From: UBA7703 sp034926785
GTDB taxonomy: Bacteria; Bacillota; Clostridia; Christensenellales; CAG-138
DNA: 64,000 nt
Reading direction: 5' to 3'
NCBI GenBank assembly: GCA_034926785.1
Contig: JAYFQU010000032.1
Location: 56,460-120,459 of the forward strand
Both the position numbers and the translations under genes were made by a program. The notes under the pieces were generated by a model. It searched no databases. It saw only the letters and a program-made list of their open reading frames with translations, and had not been told where the DNA came from. Shown here in pieces: positions 42,846-52,235 of this stretch. How positions within the stretch are numbered: the first letter of the stretch is position 1; the number at the start of each line of letters is the position of its first letter.

Positions 42846-42874
42846 ATTATAACGGATTTGACCATATAGTTCAA
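42846..42874 (-). promoter_or_regulatory. Promoter directly before the L,D-transpeptidase start
   Basis: TTGAAC (42869-42874), 17-nt spacer, TATAAT (42846-42851) on the minus strand, only 7 nt before the ATG at 42838. The mRNA would be leaderless or nearly so. Confidence 0.65.
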
Positions 42875-42993
42875 CGCGTAGAATTGTGACGTTCCTGTAG
42901 AATAGGCTTTGACCCGCCCGCCTCCGTGCACGTCGCGTTCCCTTACCGTCCTGTAACAATGCCCGATGGAATGCGCTTTGCTGATGTCTTTGT

Positions 42994-43677
42994 TTATTGT
43001 TCCGGGCCAAGACCGCGCACGGTGCAATTGCCGATCTCCCGCGCAATCATCTCCCCCGTTTTGAGCACCATCGCCGGTGAATGCGCGCGCGGATCGCTGT
43101 CATTTCGCGGTCGATACTGCTGCAGATAAAACCGTTCGCAGCCCTTGACCAGGCGCGCCGTCTCAATTGCGTCTTCCTGCGAGAGTTGCGGCGCAAACGT
43201 CAGCCGGAACTCATGCGTCACGCCGCTGTTTCGGATGATCGCGATGCTGCGGCGAATCGCATCCAGATCTACGTCCGAACGGGCGATCTCGCCATATTTT
43301 TCAGCGGGCGCTTTGACATCCATCGCGACATAATCGATATAGCCCTTGTTCAGGAGCGCGAGCAGCGTCTGCGGCTTTGTTCCGTTGGTATCGAGTTTGA
43401 TTCGATAGCCGAAGCTGCGCACGCGCTCGATAAACGCTTCCAAATTTTGCTGCAGGGTTGGCTCGCCGCCGGAGATCACCACGGCGGAGAGCAGCCCCGC
43501 GCGCTTCTCCAGGTACTCCAGCACAGGCTCCTCCTGCAAGATCGGCGCTTCCCTTCCGAGGATATGCGCGTTATGGCAATAGACGCAATTCAGGTTGCAA
43601 TATGGCGTAAAGACGACCGCACACGGCTGTCCGGGATAATCGACAAACGATGTTTTTTGAAACCCTGCAATGAGCAT
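42994..43677 (-). CDS. nrdG: Anaerobic ribonucleotide reductase activating protein
   Basis: 227 residues, radical SAM enzyme that forms the glycyl radical on NrdD. The cluster motif is TPYCNLNCVYCHNAHIL (C-x3-C-x2-C), followed by VVISGGEPTLQQNLEAFI and KLDTNGTKPQTL; the length fits the longer NrdG2 type. It lies 133 nt behind nrdD on the same strand, after a terminator, so it may have partial independent expression. Confidence 0.93.
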   Translation of the reverse strand: MLIAGFQKTSFVDYPGQPCAVVFTPYCNLNCVYCHNAHILGREAPILQEEPVLEYLEKRAGLLSAVVISGGEPTLQQNLEAFIERVRSFGYRIKLDTNGTKPQTLLALLNKGYIDYVAMDVKAPAEKYGEIARSDVDLDAIRRSIAIIRNSGVTHEFRLTFAPQLSQEDAIETARLVKGCERFYLQQYRPRNDSDPRAHSPAMVLKTGEMIAREIGNCTVRGLGPEQ

Positions 43678-43740
43678 CTGACTTTGGATCCCTTCTTCAC
43701 CCTGTATGGAACGCTTCCCATTATTTTAGCATATTCTTCT

Positions 43741-43780
43741 GAAAAAAGTTGGAGATATGCCGGTTTTGCACATCTCCAAT
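43741..43780 (-). terminator. Terminator between nrdD and nrdG
   Basis: TTGGAGAT pairs with ATCTCCAA across a 15-nt loop, followed on the minus strand by ACTTTTTTC. Confidence 0.65.
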
Positions 43781-43810
43781 CGATCAATAGGATCGTTCCG
43801 TTTGATTGAA

Positions 43811-45886
43811 TTAAATGACGAACTTCTTGCGCATCATGTATTCTTCCTTCTTGCCGGGGTTATAGTTCTGCACGGGACGCAGATAGCCAACCACACGGGA
43901 CCATACCTCCGCCTTCTGTCCGCACGTCGGGCAGTTGAAGTGCTCGCCGGCGATGTACCCGTGCTCCTTGCAGATGGAAAAGGTCGGCGTAATGGAGATA
44001 TACGGCATTTTATATTTGGCGAATACGCGCTGAATCAGTGTCTTTGCGGTTTCGATGTCCTCAATCCGCTCGCCAATGTAGAGATGCTGCACCGTTCCTC
44101 CCGTGTAGAGAGACTGCAACTCATCCTGCAGGTCACAGCACTCGAAGATATCATCCGTATATCCAACGGGAAGCTGCGACGAGTTGGAATACATCGGTTC
44201 GTCGATGCCGGACTGGAGGATTCCGGGATATTTCTCATGGTCGACCTTGGCGAGACGATAGCTCGTGCCTTCGGCAGGCGTCGCTTCGAGGTTATAGCTG
44301 TGCCCCGTCTCCTCCTGGAACTCGACCATCAGCGCGCGCAGATAGTGCATGATCTCAAGCGAGAACGCAAGACCCTCCGGGCTGCCGATGTCCTTGCCGA
44401 TGAAGTTCAGGCAGCATTCGTTCATGCCGACAAGACCGATCGTATTGAAGTGGTTCGTCCAGTATTCCCCCGTCCGTTCCTTCACGTGCCGCAGATAATA
44501 GGAAGAGTACGGATACAGACCCTGTTCGGTCTGCGTCTCGATGATCTTGCGCTTGATCTCAAGGCTTGTCTTGCCGAGCACGGCAACCTTCTTCAGGCGC
44601 TCGAAGAAATCCTCCTTCGAGGTTGCAAGATACCCCAGCCGCGGCAGATTGATGCTATATACGCCGATGCTGCCGGTCATGGGATTGCTGCCAAAGAGGC
44701 CGCCGCCGCGTTTGCGCAGCTCGCGCTTATCCAGTCTGAGGCGGCAGCACATGGAGACCGCGTCCTCCGGCGAAAGATCGGAATTCACATAGTTCGCGAA
44801 ATATGGGATACCATATTTGCAGGTGATTCGCATAAAATCGTCCACTACGGGGCTTTTCCAGTCGAAATCTTTGGTGATGTTGATGGTCGGAATCGGGAAT
44901 GTGAACACGCGCCCTTTCGCGTCGCCCTCGAGCATGACCTTGCAGAACGCGTGGTTAAAGAGATCCATCTGCTCCTGAAACTCGCCGTAGGTCTTGTCCA
45001 TCATCTGCCCGCCGACGAGAGCGGGTTCGTCCTTGAGCGTGGACGGCACCTTGATATCGAATGTCAGGTTGGAAAACGGGCACTGGAACCCGACGCGCGT
45101 AGGAACATTGATGTTAAAGATGAACTCCTGCAAACACTGGCAGATCTGGTCAAACGTCATCTTGTCATAATACACAAACGGTGCGCAATAGGTATCAAAC
45201 GAACTCCAAGCCTGCGCGCCGGCGGTTTCGCCCTGCGTCGTAAATGTGGAGTTGACGATTTGCCCCAAAAACGAACGCAAATGCTTTGCAGGCTTGCTTT
45301 CCACCTTTCCGTCTACGCCGCCGAACCCATCGGAGAGCAGCTGGCGAAGATCCCACCCCGCGCAATAGGGGCCAAAAAAACCGAGATCATGGATATGCGC
45401 GTCGCCCGACTCATGCGCTTTGCACACGTCGATGGGATAGACTTCATAGAGCCAGTATTTCTTCGTGAACGTCTCGCGGACATAATTGTTCAGCCCGTTG
45501 ACGCTGCGTTGCATATTTGCGTTTTCCTTCACGCCCCAGTCACGGTCGTTCAGGTAATCACCGAACATATCGATCGTTGCGCCAATCAGGGCATTGATTT
45601 CGCGCGTACCACGGCGCTTTTCGCGATAGAGAATATACGCTTTCGCGGTCTTGGCGTGTCCCGCCTCGATGAGTACCTTCTCCACGAGATCCTGAATGCC
45701 CTCAACATCCGGCGTTGCGCTGCCATAGCGCGCTTCGGCAAGCCGAACAACCTCACCCGCGAGACGCTCCGAGCGTTCCTCATCCGTTCCGTTGACAGCC
45801 TGCGCCGCCTTCCAGATTGCGTTCTTTATCTTTGTGCGGTCAAACGGCTCCCTGTGACCGTCGCGCTTGATAATCTCCTGAAACAT
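43811..45886 (-). CDS. nrdD: Anaerobic ribonucleoside-triphosphate reductase
   Basis: 691 residues, class III enzyme that makes dNTPs without oxygen. An ATP-cone (residues 1-90: IIKRDGHREPFDRTKIKNAIWKAAQ) precedes the large domain. A C-terminal zinc site (SICKEHGYIAGEHFNCPTCGQ) stands before the glycyl-radical loop RVVGYLRPVQNYNPGK, with the radical Gly near 667. The ATG at 45886 is chosen: the ATP-cone begins there and a GAGG-type site precedes it; the reading from 46003 would start inside the promoter. Candidate NrdR boxes cover the promoter. Confidence 0.97.
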   Translation of the reverse strand: MFQEIIKRDGHREPFDRTKIKNAIWKAAQAVNGTDEERSERLAGEVVRLAEARYGSATPDVEGIQDLVEKVLIEAGHAKTAKAYILYREKRRGTREINALIGATIDMFGDYLNDRDWGVKENANMQRSVNGLNNYVRETFTKKYWLYEVYPIDVCKAHESGDAHIHDLGFFGPYCAGWDLRQLLSDGFGGVDGKVESKPAKHLRSFLGQIVNSTFTTQGETAGAQAWSSFDTYCAPFVYYDKMTFDQICQCLQEFIFNINVPTRVGFQCPFSNLTFDIKVPSTLKDEPALVGGQMMDKTYGEFQEQMDLFNHAFCKVMLEGDAKGRVFTFPIPTINITKDFDWKSPVVDDFMRITCKYGIPYFANYVNSDLSPEDAVSMCCRLRLDKRELRKRGGGLFGSNPMTGSIGVYSINLPRLGYLATSKEDFFERLKKVAVLGKTSLEIKRKIIETQTEQGLYPYSSYYLRHVKERTGEYWTNHFNTIGLVGMNECCLNFIGKDIGSPEGLAFSLEIMHYLRALMVEFQEETGHSYNLEATPAEGTSYRLAKVDHEKYPGILQSGIDEPMYSNSSQLPVGYTDDIFECCDLQDELQSLYTGGTVQHLYIGERIEDIETAKTLIQRVFAKYKMPYISITPTFSICKEHGYIAGEHFNCPTCGQKAEVWSRVVGYLRPVQNYNPGKKEEYMMRKKFVI

Positions 45887-45920
45887 ATCCTCTATACCCC
45901 CCGATCTAGCGTGTAGTATC

Positions 45921-45978
45921 AGTTTAACCGCCTCTATATTTTGTGTCAAGTGATGCTCATGCATACAAAATATTGATA
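45921..45978 (-). promoter_or_regulatory. nrdD promoter with candidate NrdR box pair
   Basis: TTGACA (45944-45949), 17-nt spacer, TAAACT (45921-45926). Two NrdR-like boxes: ACACAAAATATAGAGG (45931-45946, overlapping the -35) and a partner around TATCAATATTTTGTAT (45963-45978), 32 nt apart, the usual three-helical-turn spacing. NrdR represses nrd genes when dATP is high. Confidence 0.55.
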
Positions 45979-46258
45979 TATTCAGTGGATAGTCTGTGGA
46001 CAATTTCGTGTAAAATTAGGCCAGTCTTCAAATCGATGTTAAATATGGCAAAATATCGACTTCTTGCAATTGTAACATGCTCACGCAAACTGTATAATGA
46101 CTGTATAACGTGCATAAACAACAAGAATGTTTCGAAAGAATTCATAAATTATCTGATGCTTTGTTACAATATTTTGTGTTTGAATTTGATTATAGTTCCA
46201 TATATTGTGTTTCTGGTTTCCGATTTGGGGTCACCGATATCCTGGATGTAACAGAGAA
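45979..46258. other. AT-rich gene-free stretch between nrdD and serA
   Basis: About 280 nt without a convincing gene or promoter beyond the nrdD control region. It includes TTGTCCACA on the minus strand (45996-46004), one mismatch from a DnaA box; its meaning is unclear. Confidence 0.4.
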
Positions 46259-46292
46259 AAGCTCCGGCGCATCAGCACCGGAGCTTTTTTGT
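46258..46292 (-). terminator. Terminator of serC-serA
   Basis: AAAGCTCCGG pairs with CCGGAGCTTT. Both sides are A/T rich and it lies just after serA. Confidence 0.75.
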
Positions 46293-46306
46293 TGAAGGAT
46301 TGAACC

Positions 46307-47221
46307 TTACAGATTAAATGCCTTTGCGATCAGATCCACAATCTCCGCGCCGATACGCGCCTGCGCCTCTGCCGTGGAAGCGCCAATATGCGGCGTGCTG
46401 CTCACGCGCGGGTGTTTGTAGAGCGCCTCGTTCTTGCTCGGCTCCTCGGCGAACACGTCGAGACCCGCGCCGTAGACCTTGCCGCTTTCAAGCGCTTCGA
46501 GAAGCGCCGCTTCGTCGACGTTGGTGCCGCGCGAGGTGTTGATGATGATCACGCCGTCCTTCATCTGGGCGAGGGTTTCGCGGCTCACGAGCGGCTGACC
46601 CGGCAGAGAAGGAACATGCAGGGAGATGAAATCGGAGCTCTTGAGCAGCTCATCCATCTCGGCATAGCGCATGGTTGCGCATTCCAGCTCCGGAACCTTA
46701 AAGATGTCATATGCGAGCACATTCATGCCCAGAGCCTGGCAGCGACGGCCGAGTGCCTGGCCGATACGGCCATAGCCGACGATGCCAACGGTCTTGCCGT
46801 TGAGCTCGATGCCTTCGTAGGCTTTCTTTTCCCATTTGCCTTCGCGCATGCTGTGACCGGCGGCGGAGATGAAGCGCGCGCAGGAGAGCATATGCGCCAG
46901 CGCCAGCTCAGCAACCGCGTCCGAACTCGCCTTTGGCGTATTGCAGACGGAGATTCCTCTGCCCTCGGCGCAGACCTTATCGATATTGTCGATGCCAACG
47001 CCTGCGCGAATGACGAGCTTGAGCCGTCCCGTCATGCAGGCGGCGTTGATCTGCGGCTCGCGAACCTTGGTCGCGCTGCGGACGACGAGCACATCATAGT
47101 CCTTCACCGCTTCGCAGAGCGCGTCCGGCTCGAAAAACTTCACGTCTACCTGGCACCCCTTGGCTTCGAGAGCGGCGATCGCGCTCTTTTCCATGCCGTC
47201 GCTGGCAAGAATTTTAATCAT
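46307..47221 (-). CDS. serA: D-3-phosphoglycerate dehydrogenase, short form
   Basis: 304 residues of the 2-hydroxyacid dehydrogenase family, first step of serine synthesis. VVRSATKVREPQINAACMTGRLKLVIRAGVGIDNID, NAD loop TVGIVGYGRIGQALGRRCQALGMNVLAYD, and HVPSLPGQPLVSRETLAQMKDGVIIINTSRG with the catalytic region. The His of the usual H-I-G stretch is TPHIGASTAEAQ. It lacks the C-terminal ACT/regulatory domain of longer SerA, so feedback control by serine would need another route. It follows serC by 27 nt. Confidence 0.93.
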   Translation of the reverse strand: MIKILASDGMEKSAIAALEAKGCQVDVKFFEPDALCEAVKDYDVLVVRSATKVREPQINAACMTGRLKLVIRAGVGIDNIDKVCAEGRGISVCNTPKASSDAVAELALAHMLSCARFISAAGHSMREGKWEKKAYEGIELNGKTVGIVGYGRIGQALGRRCQALGMNVLAYDIFKVPELECATMRYAEMDELLKSSDFISLHVPSLPGQPLVSRETLAQMKDGVIIINTSRGTNVDEAALLEALESGKVYGAGLDVFAEEPSKNEALYKHPRVSSTPHIGASTAEAQARIGAEIVDLIAKAFNL

Positions 47222-47248
47222 ATCTGTTCTCCTCTTTCTATTGCTCGG

Positions 47249-48337
47249 TTATTTGTTCTCAGCTTCGAATTTCTTGAGGAAATCGACCAGCGCGACAACG
47301 CCCTCTTTGGGCATAGCGTTATAGGTGGAGGCGCGCAGGCCGCCAACGCTCTTGTGTCCCTTGAGGTTGTCATATCCTGCTGCCTTCGTCGCGGAGACGA
47401 CCTTTGCGTCCAGCGCTTCGTCGCCGGTTACGAACGGAATATTCATCCGCGAACGATATTTCTTCTCCACGGTACCGTGGAACATCTTGCTGGAATCGAG
47501 GAAGTCGTAGAGAACCTTTGCCTTGTCCTCGTTGATCGCCTGCATGGCGGAGAGACCGCCGATCTTCTTGAGATATTTAAACACTTTGCCGCAGACGTAG
47601 ATTGCCCAGCAGTTCGGCGTGTTATACATGGAGCCGTTCTCCGCGTGGATATCATAGCGCATATAGGTGGGCACCCATTCCGGCAGATCCGTACGGATGA
47701 GATCTTCGCGGATAATGACGACGACCATGCCCGCGGGCCCAACATTCTTCTGCACGCCGGCATAGATCATGCCGTAATCACTTACGTTGCAGGGTTTGGA
47801 GAGAAACATGGAGGACTGGTCGGAAACCAAAATCTTGCCCTTTGTATTCGGGAGCTCGGCATAGGTGGTTCCGTGAATCGTCTCGTTTTCGCAGATATAA
47901 ACATAGTCCGCGTTCTCGCTGATCGGCAGATCGCTCACATCGGGAACATAGCTGAAATTTTTGTCCTTGCTGCTAGCAATAATGTTGACGGTGCCATATT
48001 TCTTGGCCTCTTCGGCGGCTTTCTTGGACCATGCGCCGGTGACGATATAGTCCGCAACGCCATTCTTCATCAGATTCATCGGAATCATGGCAAATTGCAG
48101 CGTCGCGCCACCCTGAACAAAGAGCACTTTGTAGTTGCTCGGAATCCCCATAAGCTCGCGCAGATCGGCTTCTGCTTCGTCAATGATGGTCTGATACACC
48201 TTGGAACGGTGCGACATCTCCATCACGCACATACCGCTGCCCTTGTAGTTGAGCATTTCCGCCGCGACTTCCTCCAGAACCTCTTCGGGCATCGTCGCCG
48301 GGCCTGCCGAGAAATTGTAAATTCGATCGTACTTCAT
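47249..48337 (-). CDS. serC: Phosphoserine aminotransferase
   Basis: 362 residues, PLP enzyme of the second serine step. The start MKYDRIYNFSAGPATMPEEVLEEV is the family N terminus; LFVQGGATLQFAMIPMNL, VSDQSSMFLSKPCNVSDYGMIYAGVQKNVGPAGMVVVI holds the PLP-binding Lys (YAGVQKN). AGGAG lies 8 nt before the ATG at 48337; the longer reading to 48397 is rejected. Confidence 0.96.
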   Translation of the reverse strand: MKYDRIYNFSAGPATMPEEVLEEVAAEMLNYKGSGMCVMEMSHRSKVYQTIIDEAEADLRELMGIPSNYKVLFVQGGATLQFAMIPMNLMKNGVADYIVTGAWSKKAAEEAKKYGTVNIIASSKDKNFSYVPDVSDLPISENADYVYICENETIHGTTYAELPNTKGKILVSDQSSMFLSKPCNVSDYGMIYAGVQKNVGPAGMVVVIIREDLIRTDLPEWVPTYMRYDIHAENGSMYNTPNCWAIYVCGKVFKYLKKIGGLSAMQAINEDKAKVLYDFLDSSKMFHGTVEKKYRSRMNIPFVTGDEALDAKVVSATKAAGYDNLKGHKSVGGLRASTYNAMPKEGVVALVDFLKKFEAENK

Positions 48338-48395
48338 ACCACACGCTCCTGATAAAATTTTGAAATGTTGAATTGTTTTCCGATTGTACAAATAC

Positions 48396-48424
48396 ATTAT
48401 ATCGTTGATATATCAGCAATTCAA
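48396..48424 (-). promoter_or_regulatory. Promoter of serC-serA
   Basis: TTGAAT (48419-48424), 17-nt spacer, TATAAT (48396-48401) on the minus strand. Confidence 0.75.
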
Positions 48425-48494
48425 CCAGAATTCTCTAAAAATTTGAGGTTTCAAAATATATTTTTATATATGTTTGGTCAAAACCAGGACCTCA

Positions 48495-48526
48495 CAAAAA
48501 GCCCGCGCAACTTTTTGCGCGGGCTG
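48495..48526 (-). terminator. Terminator of the Bmp-type transporter operon
   Basis: AGCCCGCGC pairs with GCGCGGGCT, followed by TTTTTG on the minus strand, just after the last permease gene. Confidence 0.85.
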
Positions 48527-48545
48527 AATGTGTAAACCGTTATTT

Positions 48546-49529
48546 TTAGCGTTCTTCGCGGAAATACGCGGTCCCGAGGCTATGCGGCGGCTGGTCTTCG
48601 CGCTTTCTGCGAAGCGCCACCATGATGAGCACAAAGAGCGTAACAAGATACGGCAGCATCTTGAAAATCTCCTGCGAACTTCTCGTGAGTCCCGGGATGT
48701 AGAAATACAGCCAGAACAACGCGCCGAAGAGATAAGCACCCCAAATACTGCGGCGCGGTTTCCATGTTGCAAAGATGACAAGCGCAACGGCGAGCCAGCC
48801 GAGCGCCTCAATTGCGCCATCATTCGCCCACGTACCTTTGGTATAATCCATTACGTAATACAAACCACCTAGCCCAGAAATGCCTGCGCCTATACAAGTC
48901 GCTAAATATTTATACTTAGCAACTGATATTCCTGCCGCATCCGCTGTAGCCGGGTTTTCGCCAACTGCGCGGAGGTTTAGTCCAATGCTCGTTTTATTAA
49001 TAAACCACCCGACCAGCACAGCTAAGAAAATTGCTAGATACACCATAAATCCATAGTTGAAAAAAAGTTGATCTATAATTCCCCATCCATCCGTAAACGT
49101 CTGAGTTGCACGGAAAGCAGCGCTTGTCGTTGAAACGGAAATCTGACCAACACCGCCGGCTAGTTTCATCAAAGAACCGCCGAAGAAGTTCGCAACACCG
49201 CCGGAGAAAATAGTCAACGTTAAGCCGGTCACATTCTGGTTGGTTCGCAGCGTTATGGTTAGGAAGCTAAAGATAAGCCCCCCCAGCATAGCGGCGGAAC
49301 ATGCGCAAGCCAGAGCGATGACAATGCAGAGAAACTTACTGGGGTCAGGAACTGCATTTTCATAGAAAAATACACCAGCTAAGCCTGCAATTCCACCAAG
49401 ATACATCACTCCCGGAACGCCGAGGTTCAGATTTCCGGATTTCTCCGTCAAAATCTCGCCAACCGCTCCAAAGATAATAATTGTTCCAAAGACAACAGCA
49501 GCCTGAAACAGAGAAATTATGCCAGTCAT
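48546..49529 (-). CDS. Nucleoside-type ABC transporter permease (NupQ-like)
   Basis: 327 residues, about 8-9 membrane helices of the BPD_transp_2 family: FGAVGEILTEKSGNLNLGVPGVMYLGGIAGLAG is the family block with EKSGNLNLGVPG. It forms the second permease of a Bmp-type importer for purine nucleosides or bases. It overlaps the other permease gene by 4 nt. Position next to purine-degradation genes suits that substrate. Confidence 0.9.
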   Translation of the reverse strand: MTGIISLFQAAVVFGTIIIFGAVGEILTEKSGNLNLGVPGVMYLGGIAGLAGVFFYENAVPDPSKFLCIVIALACACSAAMLGGLIFSFLTITLRTNQNVTGLTLTIFSGGVANFFGGSLMKLAGGVGQISVSTTSAAFRATQTFTDGWGIIDQLFFNYGFMVYLAIFLAVLVGWFINKTSIGLNLRAVGENPATADAAGISVAKYKYLATCIGAGISGLGGLYYVMDYTKGTWANDGAIEALGWLAVALVIFATWKPRRSIWGAYLFGALFWLYFYIPGLTRSSQEIFKMLPYLVTLFVLIMVALRRKREDQPPHSLGTAYFREER

Positions 49530-50632
49530 TTGCTACCTCCCCTGAACTTTGAAGCGCGCATTTTTATCTTATAATTGATAAAAAACTCACTTCCGAGGAT
49601 GAAAAAGAGAATGATACCCGTAATCATTTCAGAAACATAATCATTGAGCTGGAATTGCGATGCAATCTCTATCGCACCGCGCTCGAGAAACACAATCAAC
49701 GCCGAAATTAAAATCATGACGAAGCTGTTAAACTTGGCCAGCCACGCAATAATAATCGCCGTGAACCCGCGACCTCCGGCTGTGCTTGTCGATATGGTAT
49801 GGCTTGCGCCAGCAACCGCAAGAAATCCCGCAATACCGCAAATCGCACCGGAGATCACCATAGAGCGAATAATAACGCTGCGAACGTTAATTGCAGCATA
49901 GCGAGCGGTGTTTTCGCTCTCGCCGACAACGGCAATCTCATATCCTTGCTTCGTAAATTTCAGATAGATATACATAAGTATCACAACCGTCATAACGATG
50001 ATGATATTCAGTGTATACGCCTGCCCGAATATTGATGGAAACCAGCCAATCTTTGTAGTGGGATTGATGATCCCAACCGAATTACTGCCAAACGGATGTT
50101 CCCAAAGCGCAACGCAGAATGAGGTCAACTGAATTGCGATATAGTTCATCATGAGAGTAAAGAGCGTTTCATTTGCATTCCAACGCGCTTTAAAAACAGC
50201 GGGAATACCACCCCAAAGACCGCCAGCCACTGCGCTGCCTACAAACATGAGAATCATCAAAAGAACAACAGGAACCGAGTTGCTCAAATAAATCATACAT
50301 GCTGCGGCAACAACCCCGCCCAGCAAAACCTGTCCTTCCGCACCAATATTCCAAAATCGCATTTTAAACGCCGGTGCAAGGCCGACCGAAATGCACAAGA
50401 GCATCATAATGTCGCGAATCCAGACCCAAGTGCGTTTTTGAGTGCCAAACGAGCCTTTAAACATCGCCCGATAAACTTCAATCGGGTCAAGCTTTGTTAT
50501 GGCAAAGATGATGACGCCGCAGATTACCAGCGACAGCACAATCGCAATCAGGCGGATCAACCAGGCATGCCAAAAAGAAACGCCGTCTCTTTTACTAATG
50601 GCAATCAACGGTTCTTTCATTTCTTTCTTCAT
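49526..50632 (-). CDS. Nucleoside-type ABC transporter permease (NupP-like)
   Basis: 368 residues, polytopic BPD_transp_2 permease: FWNIGAEGQVLLGGVVAAACMIYLS, GGLWGGIPAVFKARWNANETLFTLMMNYIA, and SGAICGIAGFLAVAGASHTISTSTAGGRGFTAIIIAWLAKFN. GGAGGGG lies before the ATG at 50632, which overlaps the stop of the ATPase gene by 4 nt; the longer reading to 50749 lies inside the ATPase gene and is rejected. Confidence 0.92.
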   Translation of the reverse strand: MKKEMKEPLIAISKRDGVSFWHAWLIRLIAIVLSLVICGVIIFAITKLDPIEVYRAMFKGSFGTQKRTWVWIRDIMMLLCISVGLAPAFKMRFWNIGAEGQVLLGGVVAAACMIYLSNSVPVVLLMILMFVGSAVAGGLWGGIPAVFKARWNANETLFTLMMNYIAIQLTSFCVALWEHPFGSNSVGIINPTTKIGWFPSIFGQAYTLNIIIVMTVVILMYIYLKFTKQGYEIAVVGESENTARYAAINVRSVIIRSMVISGAICGIAGFLAVAGASHTISTSTAGGRGFTAIIIAWLAKFNSFVMILISALIVFLERGAIEIASQFQLNDYVSEMITGIILFFILGSEFFINYKIKMRASKFRGGSK

Positions 50633-52176
50633 GCTGTTGCCCCTCCATTTAAGTGCGTCATCAACAGACCCACTTCTTCTTTTGTCGTTTGGCGCGCGTC
50701 TACTATGCCGCTCACTTTCCCGCTGCAAAGAACTAAAATGCGATCGCACAGCTCCAGCAATACGTCAAGGTCCTCGCCAACATAAATTACCGCAGCGCCA
50801 CGACTTTTCTGTTCGCTGAGCAAATGATATATATTGTAGGACGTGTTAATGTCCAAGCCGCGAACCGCATACGCGGACATCAGCAGCTGCGGTTTTTGTG
50901 CGATCTCTCGCCCAACAAGAACTTTTTGCACATTTCCGCCGGAGAGCCTGCGAACAGGCGTATTTAGGTTCGGCGTAACCACTTCCAGTTCCCGAACAAC
51001 AGTCTCGGCCAATTTCTTTGGTTTTATGCGATCAACAAACGGCCCGCGTCCGCTGGAATAACTGCGCAGCATCATATTGTCCGTTAAGTTCATGCTGCCA
51101 ACTAACCCCATACCAAGCCGATCCTCAGGAACAAATGCAAGCGCAATTCCCAGATCTTTAATATCGATCGGATGCATCCCGGAGAGCTCTTTCTCGGAAT
51201 CACTTCCCTCGGCAATAAACCTGATGCTGCTGCAATCGCGGCATCCCTGCAATCCGGCGATTGCCTCCAGCAGTTCCTTCTGTCCGCTGCCGGAAATACC
51301 CGCAATACCAAGGATTTCTCCACTGTAAGCGGTAAAGCAAATATCATCAAGCCGCTTGACCCCATCCGAATCGCATACGGTCAGATTTTTAACGACCAAA
51401 CGCGGTTTAGGATTCATCGGCTCGCAACGTTGAATGTCAAGAACAACTGCGCGTCCAACCATCATCTCCGTTAGCTTCATGGCGTCGGTTTCGCTTGTTG
51501 GCACATCACCAATATAATTTCCCTTGCGCAAGACGGCTACGCGGTCGGAAATTTCCAATACTTCATGTAGTTTATGCGTAATAATGATGATGGATTTCCC
51601 GCAGGCTTTCATATTACGCATCACGCTAAATAGTTTCTGCGTTTCTTGCGGCGTTAGAACGGCGGTTGGTTCATCGAGAATCAAAATGTCAGCGCCTCGG
51701 TAGAGGACCTTTACAATCTCTAACGTCTGTTTCTCGGAAACCGACATATCATAAACTTTTTTATCTGGATTAACAACAAAGCCATACAGATCACAAATGT
51801 CTTTTACGACAGTGCGAACTTTTTTTAAATCGACAAGGGTCGATTCGTTTAGGCCAAGTATGATGTTTTCCGCAGCCGTTAAAACGTCTACCAGTTTAAA
51901 ATGCTGATGAATCATGCCGATGTGGAGATCAAATGCATCCTTCGGAGAAGTGATGGAGACCTCCTTGCCATCAACATAAATTTTCCCGCTGTCCGGCAGA
52001 TAGATGCCGGAGAGCATATTCATCAGCGTGGTTTTCCCGCTGCCATTCTCGCCGAGCAGCGAAAGAATCTCGCCGTGCCGAATCTCGATGTTTACCTTGT
52101 TATTTGCTATCACCGATCCAAACGTCTTGGTGATATTCTCCATACGAACAGTTGCCTTTGTTTCCAAGCGCGTCAC
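50629..52176 (-). CDS. Nucleoside-type ABC transporter ATPase, two cassettes (NupO-like)
   Basis: 515 residues, two fused ABC domains. First: Walker A LLGENGSGKTTLMN, signature-like MSVSEKQTLEIVKVLYRG, Walker B ADILILDEPTAVLTP. Second: IAGISGSGQKELLEAIAGL (P-loop-like), signature RRLSGGNVQKVLVGREIAQKPQLLMSAYAVRGLD, with the Walker B Asp-Glu replaced, as is usual for this family. The start is uncertain: GTG at 52176 (AAAGG adjacent) or ATG at 52143 (MENITKTFG). Confidence 0.92.
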   Translation of the reverse strand: MTRLETKATVRMENITKTFGSVIANNKVNIEIRHGEILSLLGENGSGKTTLMNMLSGIYLPDSGKIYVDGKEVSITSPKDAFDLHIGMIHQHFKLVDVLTAAENIILGLNESTLVDLKKVRTVVKDICDLYGFVVNPDKKVYDMSVSEKQTLEIVKVLYRGADILILDEPTAVLTPQETQKLFSVMRNMKACGKSIIIITHKLHEVLEISDRVAVLRKGNYIGDVPTSETDAMKLTEMMVGRAVVLDIQRCEPMNPKPRLVVKNLTVCDSDGVKRLDDICFTAYSGEILGIAGISGSGQKELLEAIAGLQGCRDCSSIRFIAEGSDSEKELSGMHPIDIKDLGIALAFVPEDRLGMGLVGSMNLTDNMMLRSYSSGRGPFVDRIKPKKLAETVVRELEVVTPNLNTPVRRLSGGNVQKVLVGREIAQKPQLLMSAYAVRGLDINTSYNIYHLLSEQKSRGAAVIYVGEDLDVLLELCDRILVLCSGKVSGIVDARQTTKEEVGLLMTHLNGGATA

Positions 52177-52189
52177 CCTTTCTACTCTG

Positions 52190-52225
52190 AATGGAAGGAG
52201 CGGCCAAAAGGCCGCCCCTTCTGCC
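52190..52225 (-). promoter_or_regulatory. Intercistronic hairpin between the binding-protein and ATPase genes
   Basis: AGAAGGGGCGGCC pairs with GGCCGCTCCTTC with a TTTT loop. Such stems commonly let binding-protein mRNA outlast or outnumber transporter mRNA. Confidence 0.6.
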
Positions 52226-52235
52226 CAGGCTGATA

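Noticed and set aside
43757..45916. 719-residue open frame on the plus strand opposite nrdD
   Set aside because: It is the antisense shadow of nrdD, which has full family motifs. The translation has no recognisable domain and no ribosome site.
45983..46004. DnaA-box-like sequences near nrdD
   Set aside because: Only TTGTCCACA is close to consensus; no cluster, no dnaA/dnaN nearby, so no origin is claimed.
46388..48352. 654-residue open frame opposite serA and serC
   Set aside because: It spans two real genes and their gap on the other strand; no domain, codon-bias artefact of GC-rich genes.
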